NCBI RefSeq assembly: GCF_002197645.1
Contig: NZ_CP021874.1
Location: 3,224,001-3,288,000, forward strand
Direction of reading: 5' to 3'
Length of the DNA: 64,000 bases
DNA from: Enterococcus wangshanyuanii
GTDB taxonomy: Bacteria > Bacillota > Bacilli > Lactobacillales > Enterococcaceae
Part shown: positions 16,831-25,737 of the stretch, in pieces
Layout of the letters: each line of letters opens with the position of its first letter
Position numbering within the stretch: position 1 is the stretch's first letter
The notes under the pieces: generated by a model
What the model saw: the letters and a program-made list of their open reading frames with translations, nothing else
Database searches by the model: none
Told to the model about the DNA's origin: nothing
Made by a program: the position numbers and the translations under genes

Positions 16831-18099
16831 ATGAAAAAGAAGTTAGTGGATTTTTTTGACAAAGTTAGTCCATTTTTTGATAAGATGGGGAACAATCCTT
16901 ATCTACAAGCGATTTCTGGTGCGATGATGTCGACATTGGGACCTGTTTTTATTGGATCGGTCGCGGTCTTATTAGTTGTTTTTATGAATATGTCGAAAAC
17001 CTTGCAGGGATTTACGCAAGTCATTTCATTATTAGGGAAAGTCAATACATTTACCATCGGATCTCTGGCCTTATATATTTCTGTTTTAATGGCGATCAAT
17101 GTCGTTCGCAAACTAGATGAAAAAGAGGATTATGTCGCTGCAGGTATTATTTCTTTAATGAGTTTTTTATTGATCACCCCTTTGGATAAAACAGCAGATG
17201 AAGTTGCTGCCTTGCCGACAACGTGGCTAAGTGCCCAAGGTGTGTTCTCTGCGATGATCGTAGGATTAGTTGTTGGTCGTTTATTTTTAGCAATCAAACG
17301 TAAAGGCTGGACGATCAAAATGCCGGAAGGCGTTCCGCCAATGGTTACACGGATGTTTGAATCGCTGATTCCAACCGTGCTGATCGGTATTCTATTTATT
17401 CTAGTTGATTTTGGTTTTAGTTTAACGCCGTTTGAAAATATGCATCAATTTGTGTATACGATTATTCAACAGCCGTTAAAAGGAATCGGCGGTTCAATTG
17501 GCGCAATGATCATTTTAAGTTTATTGCAGCAAATACTCTGGTTTTTCGGGATCCATGGTACAAATGTGATACTTCCATTAGTGACACCGTTGTGGATGGC
17601 GATGGACGTGGAAAATATGAACGCAGTGACTGCTGGACAAACACCGCCGAATATTGTTGGATTAGCCTTTTTCAATATCATTACGTTTGGTGGAATGGCA
17701 CTGGGCTTGGTGTTACTGATGCTTAAAGCGAAAAGTAAACAGTATCGTGAAGTCGGAAAAATTTCTATCGTACCTGCGCTGTTTGGGATTACAGAGCCAG
17801 TGATTTTCGGTTCACCGCTAGTATTGAATTTTGATCTGGCTGTACCATTTATTTTTAATAACAGTATTGGGTTGATTTTAGCGTATATTTTAACGAAAAT
17901 TGGCTTGGTTTCAAGATTTGTCGGCGTTCAGGCAATTTTCGGTCTGCCGATCGGTTTCCATGCGGCGGTGCAAGGCAGCATTTCTATCATTATTTTACAA
18001 TTAATGATTCAGTTGATTTTGTCACCGTTATTATGGTATCCATGGTTTAAACGTCTAGACAACAAAACCTATTTACAAGAACAAAGTGAAGAGGTGTAA
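16831..18099 (+). CDS. PTS EIIC permease, cellobiose/lactose family
   Basis: Sugar-translocating membrane subunit of 422 residues. The start at 16831 follows GAGAGGAGC; an open frame further upstream overlaps the AraC gene and is ignored. About ten hydrophobic segments are present, with family motifs NPYLQAISGAMMSTLGPVFIGS, FFGIHGTNVILPL and FGITEPVIFGSPLVLN (the conserved GITEP substrate-site region). No EIIA or EIIB gene is adjacent, so it must borrow these from another locus. The GH3 glucosidase starts 3 bp after its stop, so the pair is an operon for a beta-linked glucoside. Confidence 0.92.
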   Translation: MKKKLVDFFDKVSPFFDKMGNNPYLQAISGAMMSTLGPVFIGSVAVLLVVFMNMSKTLQGFTQVISLLGKVNTFTIGSLALYISVLMAINVVRKLDEKEDYVAAGIISLMSFLLITPLDKTADEVAALPTTWLSAQGVFSAMIVGLVVGRLFLAIKRKGWTIKMPEGVPPMVTRMFESLIPTVLIGILFILVDFGFSLTPFENMHQFVYTIIQQPLKGIGGSIGAMIILSLLQQILWFFGIHGTNVILPLVTPLWMAMDVENMNAVTAGQTPPNIVGLAFFNIITFGGMALGLVLLMLKAKSKQYREVGKISIVPALFGITEPVIFGSPLVLNFDLAVPFIFNNSIGLILAYILTKIGLVSRFVGVQAIFGLPIGFHAAVQGSISIIILQLMIQLILSPLLWYPWFKRLDNKTYLQEQSEEV

Positions 18100-18102
18100 A
18101 AA

Positions 18103-20319
18103 ATGGAAGAAAAAGCATTGAAAGAATTATTGGCGTCTTTAACTTGGGAAGAAAAAATCGGGCAATTAGTTCAATTATCTGGCGATTTTTTCCATGCAGA
18201 TCAATTGGCCGTTGGACCGCAAAAAAAATTAGGGATTGATCAACGTATCGTTGACCAGGTTGGTTCTGTGTTGAATGTGACAGGGGCAGAAAAAACAAGA
18301 GAAATCCAAGAGCGTCACATGGAAAAAAGCAGACATAAGATCCCATTGCTGTTTATGGCGGATATCATTTACGGGTATCGCACCATTTTTCCGATTCCTT
18401 TAGGCTTGGGAGCAACATGGAATCCAGCATTGATCGAATCGGCGTATCAGCAAACCGCAGAAGAATCGAAAGCGGCAGGGGCTCACGTTACGTTTGCACC
18501 GATGGTTGATTTAGTACGAGATGCTCGCTGGGGTCGAACGTTGGAAGCAACGGGAGAAGATCCAGTGCTGAATGCTGCATTTGCGAAAGCGATGGTCGCC
18601 GGCCTACAAAAAGATTTGCTAAATGGCGGTGGAATTGCTTCTTGCGTCAAGCATTTTGCAGCGTATGGTGCAGCAGAAGGCGGACGTGAATATAATACAG
18701 TAGATATGTCTGAACGGCGTTTACGCCAAGAGTATTTACCAGCGTATAAAGCAGCAGTCGATGCTGGTTGCCAATTGGTGATGACATCCTTTAATACGTA
18801 TGATGGCGTGCCAGTTACTGGAAATCAGTTTTTATTGAAAGAGATTTTACGTAAGGAGTGGGGCTTTGACGGGGTAATCATTTCTGATTATGCGGCGATT
18901 CAAGAATTGATTGCTCATGGTGTTGCAGTTGATGATCGGGAAGCAGCAAAATTAGCGATCGAAGCAACCACAGACATCGATATGAAAACGCCTTGTTATG
19001 CGAAAGAGCTGGAGCCTTTGATCGAGGCTGGAGAAATCAGTGCGGAACTGGTCGATCAATCGGTTTATCGTGTCCTTAAACTGAAAAATGATTTAGGACT
19101 ATTTGAAGATCCTTATCGAGGAGCAAGTCAGGCATTGGAGGAACGTGTCTTTTTAACAGAAGAAAAGCGCCAGTTAGCGAGAAAAGTCTCAGCTGAATCA
19201 GTCGTTTTACTGCAAAATAAAAAGAATGTTTTGCCGCTTGAGCCAAATAAAGAAAAAATTCTTTTAGTCGGTCCATATGGTGACAATCAAGAATTGATCG
19301 GTTTGTGGGCGGTCCATGGTCAGCGGGAAGATGTGGTGACGATCAAAAAAGGGTTTGAAAAGTATCTTGATTCTAAACACCTTCTGTATACTCAAGGCTG
19401 CGATATGTTGGAAGACTATACTTTTCTGGGTGAATTCGGGGCGACAAAAGATCAGATCGAACAGCTCGGTCTGGACAAGCAAATGAAGGAAAAAGAGCTT
19501 GCACAAGCGTTATCCTTAGCAAAACAGGCAGATACGATCGTGTTTGCCTTAGGTGAACATACTATGCAAAGTGGGGAAGCAGGAAGTCGTACCGATATTA
19601 CATTACCTAAAATCCAGCAAGCCTTTTTACAACAGCTAGTCGAGCTGAAAAAGAAAACAGTTTTGATCGTGATTAGTGGACGGCCGCTTGTATTAACGAA
19701 AGAAGTAGAACAAGTCGATGCGATTCTTCAAGCTTGGTTCCCTGGCACAGAAGGCGGAAATGCTTTAGCAGATATTATTTTTGGCGAAACCAACCCATCT
19801 GGGCGTTTAAGTATGAGTTTCCCTTATTCTGTTGGACAGCTACCGCTTTATTACAGTGAATTCAAAACGGGCAGACCCTTGACCAGTCCTACGCATAAAG
19901 GACGTTTTGTCTCAAAATATTTAGATAGTCCTAATGAACCGTTGTTCTCATTTGGTTTTGGTTTATCTTATAGTAAAGTCGATTATTCGGGATTAACCCT
20001 TAGCAATGAGCAAATGACAGAGACATTGACAATTTCTGTGAATGTGAAAAACAGTTCTGCTCGTCCTACTTTGGAAACCGTTCAACTATATATTCAGGAT
20101 GTTACGGGTTCTGTTGTTCGTCCTGTTAAAGAATTGAAGGCTTTTCAAAAGGTTACTTTGGCAGCTGGTGAAGAGAAGAAAGTAAGCTTCTGTTTGGATA
20201 GAGAGAAGTTGAAATTTTACACGAAGGAAATGATTTTTGCAGAAGAGCCTGGTGCGTTTATCGTGTTTGTTGGGCCAAATGTCAATGAGACATTGGAAGC
20301 TTCTTTTGAACTTGTGTAA
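18103..20319 (+). CDS. GH3 beta-glucosidase
   Basis: Glycoside hydrolase family 3 enzyme of 738 residues. N-terminal TIM-barrel with KHFAAYGAAEGGREYN and the nucleophile Asp in GVIISDYAAI (about residue 264); the second alpha/beta domain carries the acid/base region (LGEHTMQSGEAGSRTDITLP), and a C-terminal fibronectin III-like domain (about 630-735) is present. No signal peptide, so it acts on imported sugar. It resembles BglX-type enzymes, which cleave terminal beta-glucosyl residues. It is translationally close to the EIIC gene. Classical GH3 enzymes act on unphosphorylated glucosides, which sits oddly with PTS import. Confidence 0.92.
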   Translation: MEEKALKELLASLTWEEKIGQLVQLSGDFFHADQLAVGPQKKLGIDQRIVDQVGSVLNVTGAEKTREIQERHMEKSRHKIPLLFMADIIYGYRTIFPIPLGLGATWNPALIESAYQQTAEESKAAGAHVTFAPMVDLVRDARWGRTLEATGEDPVLNAAFAKAMVAGLQKDLLNGGGIASCVKHFAAYGAAEGGREYNTVDMSERRLRQEYLPAYKAAVDAGCQLVMTSFNTYDGVPVTGNQFLLKEILRKEWGFDGVIISDYAAIQELIAHGVAVDDREAAKLAIEATTDIDMKTPCYAKELEPLIEAGEISAELVDQSVYRVLKLKNDLGLFEDPYRGASQALEERVFLTEEKRQLARKVSAESVVLLQNKKNVLPLEPNKEKILLVGPYGDNQELIGLWAVHGQREDVVTIKKGFEKYLDSKHLLYTQGCDMLEDYTFLGEFGATKDQIEQLGLDKQMKEKELAQALSLAKQADTIVFALGEHTMQSGEAGSRTDITLPKIQQAFLQQLVELKKKTVLIVISGRPLVLTKEVEQVDAILQAWFPGTEGGNALADIIFGETNPSGRLSMSFPYSVGQLPLYYSEFKTGRPLTSPTHKGRFVSKYLDSPNEPLFSFGFGLSYSKVDYSGLTLSNEQMTETLTISVNVKNSSARPTLETVQLYIQDVTGSVVRPVKELKAFQKVTLAAGEEKKVSFCLDREKLKFYTKEMIFAEEPGAFIVFVGPNVNETLEASFELV

Positions 20320-20352
20320 AATAGGTATCATTGATTTATAAGCAAACTAAGA

Positions 20353-20398
20353 TTAGAGGGCAAAGTCATCTGTCGATGATTTTGCCCTCTAATTTTGG
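20353..20398 (+). terminator. Terminator after the GH3 gene
   Basis: TTAGAGGGCAAA-TCATC against GATGA-TTTGCCCTCTAA, a long stem with a 4-base loop, followed by TTTTGG. Confidence 0.85.
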
Positions 20399-20419
20399 TA
20401 TTTTTTTGCCGAATGAGAC

Positions 20420-20474
20420 TTGCAAAAAAAGAAATGGAATGGTACTCTTAATTTCTAATTGAGAATGATTTTCA
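20420..20474 (+). promoter_or_regulatory. Promoter with Fur box
   Basis: TTGCAA (20420-20425), 17-bp spacer, TACTCT (20443-20448), and just downstream the 7-1-7 Fur-type dyad TGAGAAT-G-ATTTTCA (20460-20474). The position after the -10 fits repression by Fur with iron. It controls the nitroreductase and iron-importer genes. Confidence 0.75.
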
Positions 20475-20525
20475 TTCGCATTTGGTGCGGATATCAGTTT
20501 AGATAAGAAAGAATGGAGGAAGAAG

Positions 20526-21140
20526 ATGGTCAGTGAGTCTATTGAACAGATAATTAAGGAACGCCGGACGGTTCGGGCAGTATCCGATCAGTCGGTTTCC
20601 ATTGAGGATATTCAAGCATTATTAGAAGTTGCCAGTTATGCCCCCTTTCATTCGAAGGAAGAGCCATGGTCGGTAGTAATTGTTGCAGGACAGGATGAAC
20701 GTAGATTATTTGTGGAAAAAATCATGGATAGTTATGAACGGTTGAATATTTGGGCCCGATATGATCAGCAACATTTGGCAGCATCTAAAAAAAGGACGGA
20801 GGAATACTATTTAAGTGTCCCTGTAACATTGATCGTGACAGCCCCTGTTCATGAAAAGAGAAAAGCGAATTTAGAGGCGATCAGTGCCGTATCAGCATTT
20901 ATTCAAAATTTTCAGTTAGCCGCTTGGTCTCGAAACGTTGGTGTTACCTGGCGTACAGTACCGATCATTTTTGATGATGTTTTTAAACAGGAGCTAGGCA
21001 TTGGAAGTGATCGGCAAATTATCGGTTTATTAGATATAAGCATGATCGACGAAATAGTTAAATTACCAACGGCCAAAAGAAAAGCAGTTGAACAATGGGC
21101 AGTTCGTTTATCGGAAAAATTATCAGAAAATAAAGAATAA
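20526..21140 (+). CDS. Nitroreductase-family flavoprotein
   Basis: A 204-residue FMN-dependent nitroreductase-fold protein. The typical N-terminus IKERRTVRAVSDQSV with the Arg pair that binds FMN phosphate is followed by LEVASYAPFHSKEEPWSVVIV; the middle helix region contains FIQNFQLAAWSRNVGVTWRT. It is the first gene after a Fur-box promoter and precedes an iron-siderophore-type ABC importer by about 36 bp, so it may reduce the imported ferric chelate or act as flavin reductase to release iron. That role is inferred from context; the family alone does not prove it. Confidence 0.85.
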   Translation: MVSESIEQIIKERRTVRAVSDQSVSIEDIQALLEVASYAPFHSKEEPWSVVIVAGQDERRLFVEKIMDSYERLNIWARYDQQHLAASKKRTEEYYLSVPVTLIVTAPVHEKRKANLEAISAVSAFIQNFQLAAWSRNVGVTWRTVPIIFDDVFKQELGIGSDRQIIGLLDISMIDEIVKLPTAKRKAVEQWAVRLSEKLSENKE

Positions 21141-21176
21141 TAAGTAGTGGTTTAGCTATCTAGGAGGCGCATTTTT

Positions 21177-22268
21177 TTGCAGGCAATCAAAGCAACAGAA
21201 GACAAAGTGAAGATGAAAACACAACAGTATTATCCTCTAGTTCTCATTGGATTGATCGTTGCTATTTTCATTTCGGTCATCTATTCCCTGCTTAACGGAC
21301 AAGCAGACATTTCTGTGGAGGATATCATTCAAATTTTAGTAACAAAAATATCTGGCGGCAGGTTTGGCTCATTGGATGGCGTTGCCAGTAATTCAGCAGT
21401 CAATATTATCTGGTTCGTTAGAACACCCCGCGTGATCTTAGCCGTTTTTGTCGGGATGGGATTAGCTGTAACGGGTACAGTCATGCAGGCGGTTGTGCAG
21501 AACCCTTTAGCAGATCCTTATATCTTAGGGATTTCATCAGGAGCTTCGCTTGGCGCGACCTTTGCGATTTTGATCGGTTTTGGGACTGCTAGTGTCTTTT
21601 CACAATTTGGCTTGGCGTTTGGTGCGTTTGTTGGTGCGATGGCCGCGGCTTTCGGAGTCTTGATCTTGTCTGGAATCGGTGGTCGGATAACTTCTGTGAA
21701 ATTGGTGTTGTCGGGTTCTGTGATCGGTGCCCTTTGCAGTTCTATTTCTAGTTTTATTGTGTATCTTGCGAATAATGCAGAAGGAATGAAGACAGTCACA
21801 TTTTGGGCGATGGGCAGCTTAGCTTCTGCAAGCTGGAATAAGCTGGGTGTACTTTCAATTACAGTAGTCGTGATCACAGTCTTCTTTTTATTTCAGCATC
21901 GTATCTTGAATGTGATGTTGCTAGGAGATGAAGCGGCCATCACATTAGGTGTTCCGCTGAGCAAATACCGTCAATTTTATTTGATGCTTGCGGCATTATT
22001 GACCGGCGTAATTGTTGCGTATTCAGGAATGATTGGTTTTGTTGGCTTGATCATTCCCCATATCGTACGGGGATTGACAGGCTCTGATCATAAACGGTTA
22101 TTACCGACAGCAGCCTTTGCGGGCTCTCTTTTTATGATCTGGGCGGATTTACTTTCAAGAGTCTTGCTTGATAGTGTAGAGCTGCCGATCGGGATCATCA
22201 CGTCGGTGATCGGCGCCCCATTATTTATCTATATTATTGTTAAAAAAGGCTATAATTTCGGAGGCTGA
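21177..22268 (+). CDS. FecCD-family iron-chelate ABC permease
   Basis: A 363-residue permease with about nine or ten hydrophobic segments. The TTG start is supported by AGGAGG at 21162-21167. Family motifs: WFVRTPRVILAVFVGMGLAVTG, QAVVQNPLADPYILGISSGAS, GFVGLIIPHIVRGLTGSDHKRLLP (coupling region) and a C-terminal PIGIITSVIGAPLFIYI. It forms the membrane channel with the ATPase (gap 3 bp) and the lipoprotein that follow. Import of ferric siderophore, haem or cobalamin is typical for the family; the Fur box points to iron. Confidence 0.93.
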   Translation: MQAIKATEDKVKMKTQQYYPLVLIGLIVAIFISVIYSLLNGQADISVEDIIQILVTKISGGRFGSLDGVASNSAVNIIWFVRTPRVILAVFVGMGLAVTGTVMQAVVQNPLADPYILGISSGASLGATFAILIGFGTASVFSQFGLAFGAFVGAMAAAFGVLILSGIGGRITSVKLVLSGSVIGALCSSISSFIVYLANNAEGMKTVTFWAMGSLASASWNKLGVLSITVVVITVFFLFQHRILNVMLLGDEAAITLGVPLSKYRQFYLMLAALLTGVIVAYSGMIGFVGLIIPHIVRGLTGSDHKRLLPTAAFAGSLFMIWADLLSRVLLDSVELPIGIITSVIGAPLFIYIIVKKGYNFGG

Positions 22269-22271
22269 GCA

Positions 22272-23036
22272 ATGGAATTAAATGTGAAAGATTTAGCAAT
22301 TACAATCGGACAAGAAGCAATCGTCAAAAGTATTTCTTTCCAAACGCAAAAGGAGCAGTTTGTCGGGATCATTGGCGCCAACGGCTGTGGAAAGTCTACG
22401 ATGCTTAAAGGAATTTATAAAGGAATCAAGCCTCAGGCAGGACAGGTTTTCCTAGATGATCTAGATCTTTTGTCAGCTTCTGAAAAAAAAGTAGCGCAGC
22501 GCTTAGGTGTGGTCAACCAATTCAATGAATTGAATTTTGATTTAACGGTTTTTCAGATGGTGCTTTTAGGACGGACGCCGCATAAAAAATTGCTTGAATC
22601 AGATACACAAGCAGATCTTGAGATCGTCAACGATGCTTTGGCAAAAACCAATTTGACGACCTATGCGAATCGTAGTTTTCTATCCTTATCTGGTGGGGAA
22701 AAACAGCGAGTCATTTTAGCACGGACGATCGCACAGCAACCCAAGTATATGATTTTAGACGAGCCAACGAATCACTTAGATATTCGCTATCAGTTGGAGA
22801 TCTTGTCTTGCGTGAAAAATTTAGGGATCGGTGTATTGGCTGCACTGCATGATTTAGAGCTAGCTGCACATTATTGTGATTATATTTATGCGATGAAGGC
22901 AGGAAAAATCATTGCAGAAGGGCAACCAGAAGAGTTGTTTACAGAAGCGCTGATCGAAGAAATCTATGGAGTAAAATGTACGGTTTATACAAATCCGGTC
23001 ACACAACGTTTAGGCTTTGCGTATTCGCTGGATTAA
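22272..23036 (+). CDS. Iron-chelate ABC importer ATPase (FecE/FhuC type)
   Basis: ATPase of 254 residues: Walker A GANGCGKST (about 38), Q-loop NQFNEL, signature LSGGEKQR, Walker B MILDEPTNHLD and H-loop ALHDLE. It powers the FecCD-type permease located immediately upstream. The short intergenic gap (3 bp) and the shared Fur-controlled promoter indicate one operon. Confidence 0.93.
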   Translation: MELNVKDLAITIGQEAIVKSISFQTQKEQFVGIIGANGCGKSTMLKGIYKGIKPQAGQVFLDDLDLLSASEKKVAQRLGVVNQFNELNFDLTVFQMVLLGRTPHKKLLESDTQADLEIVNDALAKTNLTTYANRSFLSLSGGEKQRVILARTIAQQPKYMILDEPTNHLDIRYQLEILSCVKNLGIGVLAALHDLELAAHYCDYIYAMKAGKIIAEGQPEELFTEALIEEIYGVKCTVYTNPVTQRLGFAYSLD

Positions 23037-23076
23037 GAGGATCAAATAAAAATAAAGTAAAGAGGTAGCGAAAAAA

Positions 23077-24087
23077 ATGAAAAAAGCAGTAATGATTAGT
23101 TTATTGAGTTTAGCCATTGTTACGGGCTGTACATCAAAAGAGCAGCAATCAAGTAATAAAGAAACAAGTACTGGCTATCCAGTCACTGTCCAAAATTTCA
23201 CTAGAGCTGAAGGGGCTGAAAGCTGGCAAGAGAAAGAGCAGACATTTGATAAGGTGCCAGAAAAAGTATTGGCGAATACACGTCCTGCAGCAGAGTTACT
23301 ACTGCATTTAGGCTTAAAAGATAAGATTGCCGGAGTTGGTGCTGTTTTTGGTGCACCAGATACTGCTGTTGAGAAAGACTTTGATCAGTTGAATCAGTTA
23401 TCTGAGGATTATATCGGCAAAGAAATGGCGTTAAGTGTTGATCCGGATCTTGTTTATGGTCGCGGTGGTCTCTTTGATAATCAGGATTGGGGTGTTGGAA
23501 CCGTTGATAGTTTGAACGAAATGGGGATAAATACGTTTGTTCTAAATTCATCAGTGACCGGCGGAACATTTGATTCGGTCTATGATGATATCGATAATTT
23601 AGGTAAAGTATTCAATGTTGCCGACAAAGCAGATGCATTTAAAAATGAACTAAAAGAACGTCAGAAAACACTTGAAACAAAGCTTGAAAAAATCAAAGAT
23701 GATCGTACTTTTGCCTACATTCATACGACTGATCCAAATGAATTATATGTTTACCCGGCACATAACGAGACATTTTTCAATGATATTTTTACCATGGTCA
23801 AACTGGATAATGTCTTTAAGGATGAAAAAGGAGAAGTCAGTGTTGAAAAACTGATTGAAACAGATCCAGATGTCCTTATTTTAGCAGACTGGAGTTCAAC
23901 CAAAGATGGAATGACCGGTGAGAAAATGCTGGAAGGCATCATGAACAACGCCAAACTGTCAAGCATGCAGGCAATCAAAAATAAACAAGTGTATACAATG
24001 GATTATAATTATATGTTTGGATATGGGTATCAATCCTTAGATGGAATTGAAAAACTAGCAGATGAAATGTATCCAGAAAACGAATAA
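23077..24087 (+). CDS. Iron-chelate-binding lipoprotein (PF01497-type)
   Basis: Extracellular binding protein of 336 residues with lipobox VTGC (Cys about residue 18) and the two-lobe periplasmic-binding fold typical of class III proteins. Motifs: VLANTRPAAELLLHLGLKDKIAGVG, MALSVDPDLVYGRGG, LIETDPDVLILADW and QAIKNKQVYTMDYNYMFGYG. It captures the ferric chelate and delivers it to the upstream permease. The chelate cannot be identified from sequence. It is the last gene of the Fur-box operon and is followed by a strong terminator. Confidence 0.9.
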   Translation: MKKAVMISLLSLAIVTGCTSKEQQSSNKETSTGYPVTVQNFTRAEGAESWQEKEQTFDKVPEKVLANTRPAAELLLHLGLKDKIAGVGAVFGAPDTAVEKDFDQLNQLSEDYIGKEMALSVDPDLVYGRGGLFDNQDWGVGTVDSLNEMGINTFVLNSSVTGGTFDSVYDDIDNLGKVFNVADKADAFKNELKERQKTLETKLEKIKDDRTFAYIHTTDPNELYVYPAHNETFFNDIFTMVKLDNVFKDEKGEVSVEKLIETDPDVLILADWSSTKDGMTGEKMLEGIMNNAKLSSMQAIKNKQVYTMDYNYMFGYGYQSLDGIEKLADEMYPENE

Positions 24088-24100
24088 GTTCAATAAGAAA

Positions 24101-24144
24101 CTAAAAAGCAATCAACGCTGAGTAATCGCTTGATTGCTTTTTTA
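24101..24144 (+). terminator. Terminator of the iron operon
   Basis: AAAAAGCAATCAA and TTGATTGCTTTTTT enclose a 14-base loop, ending in a T run. Confidence 0.85.
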
Positions 24145-24489
24145 GTAAGATCACAGACTTGAAAAAATAAAAATAGTGAGCTAACTCGTTTCATTCTCCT
24201 AAGTAATGGCGCTAAAAAGCGGGACAAACATCAAAAAAATTCTGATGTTGTTCCGCTTTTATTGTCAGAATTTTTTTGAAATGAGGAGAATGTTCGTGTT
24301 TTCAGAAAAAAAGAAGAGAACTAAATAAACAAAAAAATGAAAAAGAAGGCTAGAATATTATCGGATTTATGCTATACTAAATTTAGTTTTGGACAAGCAT
24401 TTCATGAGAGAAACAGTGAAAATTACTGAAAATAACATTTGCTGTAGTCCATGACAAATGAATGATGATTGCGAAGTAGGGATTGAAAA
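24145..24489. other. Intergenic stretch with second hairpin and palindromic promoter-like site
   Basis: Contains a hairpin at 24214-24260 (AAAAGCGG...CCGCTTTT with inner ACATCA/TGATGT pairing), which could be a second terminator or the end of a small RNA. An extended -10-like TGCTATACT (24370-24378) overlaps the perfect palindrome ACTAAATTTAGT (24376-24387). No ORF with a credible start was found. Confidence 0.5.
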
Positions 24490-24543
24490 TTTACACAATA
24501 TTTACATCGTTATTATCATAAGTTTACATCATTAAACTAGAAT
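24490..24543 (+). promoter_or_regulatory. Pho box with -10
   Basis: Four direct repeats on an exact 11-bp period: TTTACA (24490-24495), TTTACA (24501-24506), degenerate ATTATC (24512-24517) and TTTACA (24523-24528), the arrangement of PhoP-type sites in Firmicutes. A -10-like TAGAAT lies at 24538-24543. It precedes the phosphonate-type importer, so phosphate-starvation control is likely. Confidence 0.8.
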
Positions 24544-24547
24544 GAAT

Positions 24548-24582
24548 ATAGCTAAAATAGAAAAAACATTCGTTTTAGCTAT
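24548..24582 (+). promoter_or_regulatory. Leader hairpin before phnD
   Basis: Perfect 10-bp inverted repeat ATAGCTAAAA (24548-24557) and TTTTAGCTAT (24573-24582) in the mRNA leader between the Pho promoter and the SD. It may stabilise the 5' end or act as an operator. Confidence 0.5.
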
Positions 24583-24607
24583 GCCAAGATGCGAGAGGAT
24601 GGAAAGA

Positions 24608-25537
24608 GTGAAAAAGAGAACGAAATTGTTAGGGTTATTATCAGTGATTGGTTTAAGTGTTGGTTTGCTTACAGGCTGCGGTTCATCAGGCGATAAAAAA
24701 GCTGCGGACGATACCAAACCATTGGAACTACAATTTGTACCGACAAATAACGATGGCTCAATGGAAGCCAAAGCGAAACCTTTCGCAAAATACTTATCAG
24801 ACAAATTAGGTCGCGAGGTCAATGTTACTTTAGCAACAGATTATTCAACCATTGTTGAAGCGATGGCTTCCGGTAAAGTCGATATCGGGATCATGCCGCC
24901 GTCAGCATATGTTCAGGCGCGTAATCAAAAAGCAGCAACAGCGATTTTATCTTCTGAATTAGGTGCGTATAACCGTGAAACAGGCAAGCCGGAAGAGGAC
25001 AAATTATCCGGTACGTTCAAGGGAGAAATTTTGGTTAGAGCAGATAGTGGGATTGATTCATTGAAAGATTTGAAAGGTAAAAAAATCGCTACCTTGAGTC
25101 CAAACTCAGCAAGCGGCTATATCTACCCTGTCGTTGAGATGAAAGAAGCTGGGATCGATCCAACGAAAGACGTTACTTTGACAACAGTCAATGATATCCC
25201 AAGTGAAATCACAGCTGTTTTGAACGGCCAGCAGGATGCTTGTTTTGTGTTTGAAGGAGCTCGTAATGTATTTGCTTCAAAATTTGAAAAAGATGATCTA
25301 TTCAAAGAGTTGAAAGTCCTTTACTTAACTGAAGGGGACATTCCGAATGACGCGATCGCGGTTCAGCCAAACATGGATAAAGATCTTCAGGCAAAAGTCA
25401 AAGAAACGTTCTTAGCAATGTCCGCAGACGAAGAAGGTTCTGAAGCGATGGCAATGTGGGGACACAAAGGCTATGTAGAAGCAGATGATAAAAACTACGA
25501 TACCGTTGAAGAATATACGGAAAAAGCAGCGGAGTAA
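24608..25537 (+). CDS. phnD: PhnD-like phosphonate/organophosphate-binding lipoprotein
   Basis: Solute-binding lipoprotein of 309 residues. The GTG at 24608 follows GAGAGG at suitable spacing; in-frame upstream ATGs would spoil the signal peptide. Lipobox LLTGC, then the PhnD fold: LQFVPTNNDGSMEAKAKPF, YSTIVEAMASGKVDIGIMPPSAYV, GKKIATLSPNSASGYIYP, FVFEGARNVF. It feeds the PhnC/PhnE transporter that follows. The Pho box points to a phosphorus compound. No C-P lyase genes are present; the downstream phosphoesterases suggest the ligand is a phosphate ester rather than a true phosphonate. That is inference. Confidence 0.88.
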   Translation: MKKRTKLLGLLSVIGLSVGLLTGCGSSGDKKAADDTKPLELQFVPTNNDGSMEAKAKPFAKYLSDKLGREVNVTLATDYSTIVEAMASGKVDIGIMPPSAYVQARNQKAATAILSSELGAYNRETGKPEEDKLSGTFKGEILVRADSGIDSLKDLKGKKIATLSPNSASGYIYPVVEMKEAGIDPTKDVTLTTVNDIPSEITAVLNGQQDACFVFEGARNVFASKFEKDDLFKELKVLYLTEGDIPNDAIAVQPNMDKDLQAKVKETFLAMSADEEGSEAMAMWGHKGYVEADDKNYDTVEEYTEKAAE

Positions 25538-25665
25538 ATTGAGTGTACCTGAAAGAGTAAGTATCAAGAGAATGAGATAAAAGCTATAGAAGTTAGGCGT
25601 TCTGTTATCGTTTATTGTATAATAAGCCCCCTGCTTCTGCTTTTTCTTGCTATTTTTTGAGTTTG

Positions 25666-25710
25666 GAGCGTGCACAAAAGTTTGTATGTACTTTTGGTCT
25701 ACGCTCTTTT
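25666..25710 (+). terminator. Attenuator-like hairpin between phnD and phnC
   Basis: GAGCGT (25666-25671) plus CAAAAG (25675-25680) pair with CTTTTG (25691-25696) plus ACGCTC (25701-25706), followed by TTTT. It probably reduces read-through so that the binding protein is made in excess over the transporter. Confidence 0.6.
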
Positions 25711-25737
25711 CTATTTTTTATATTAAAAGGAGAAATC

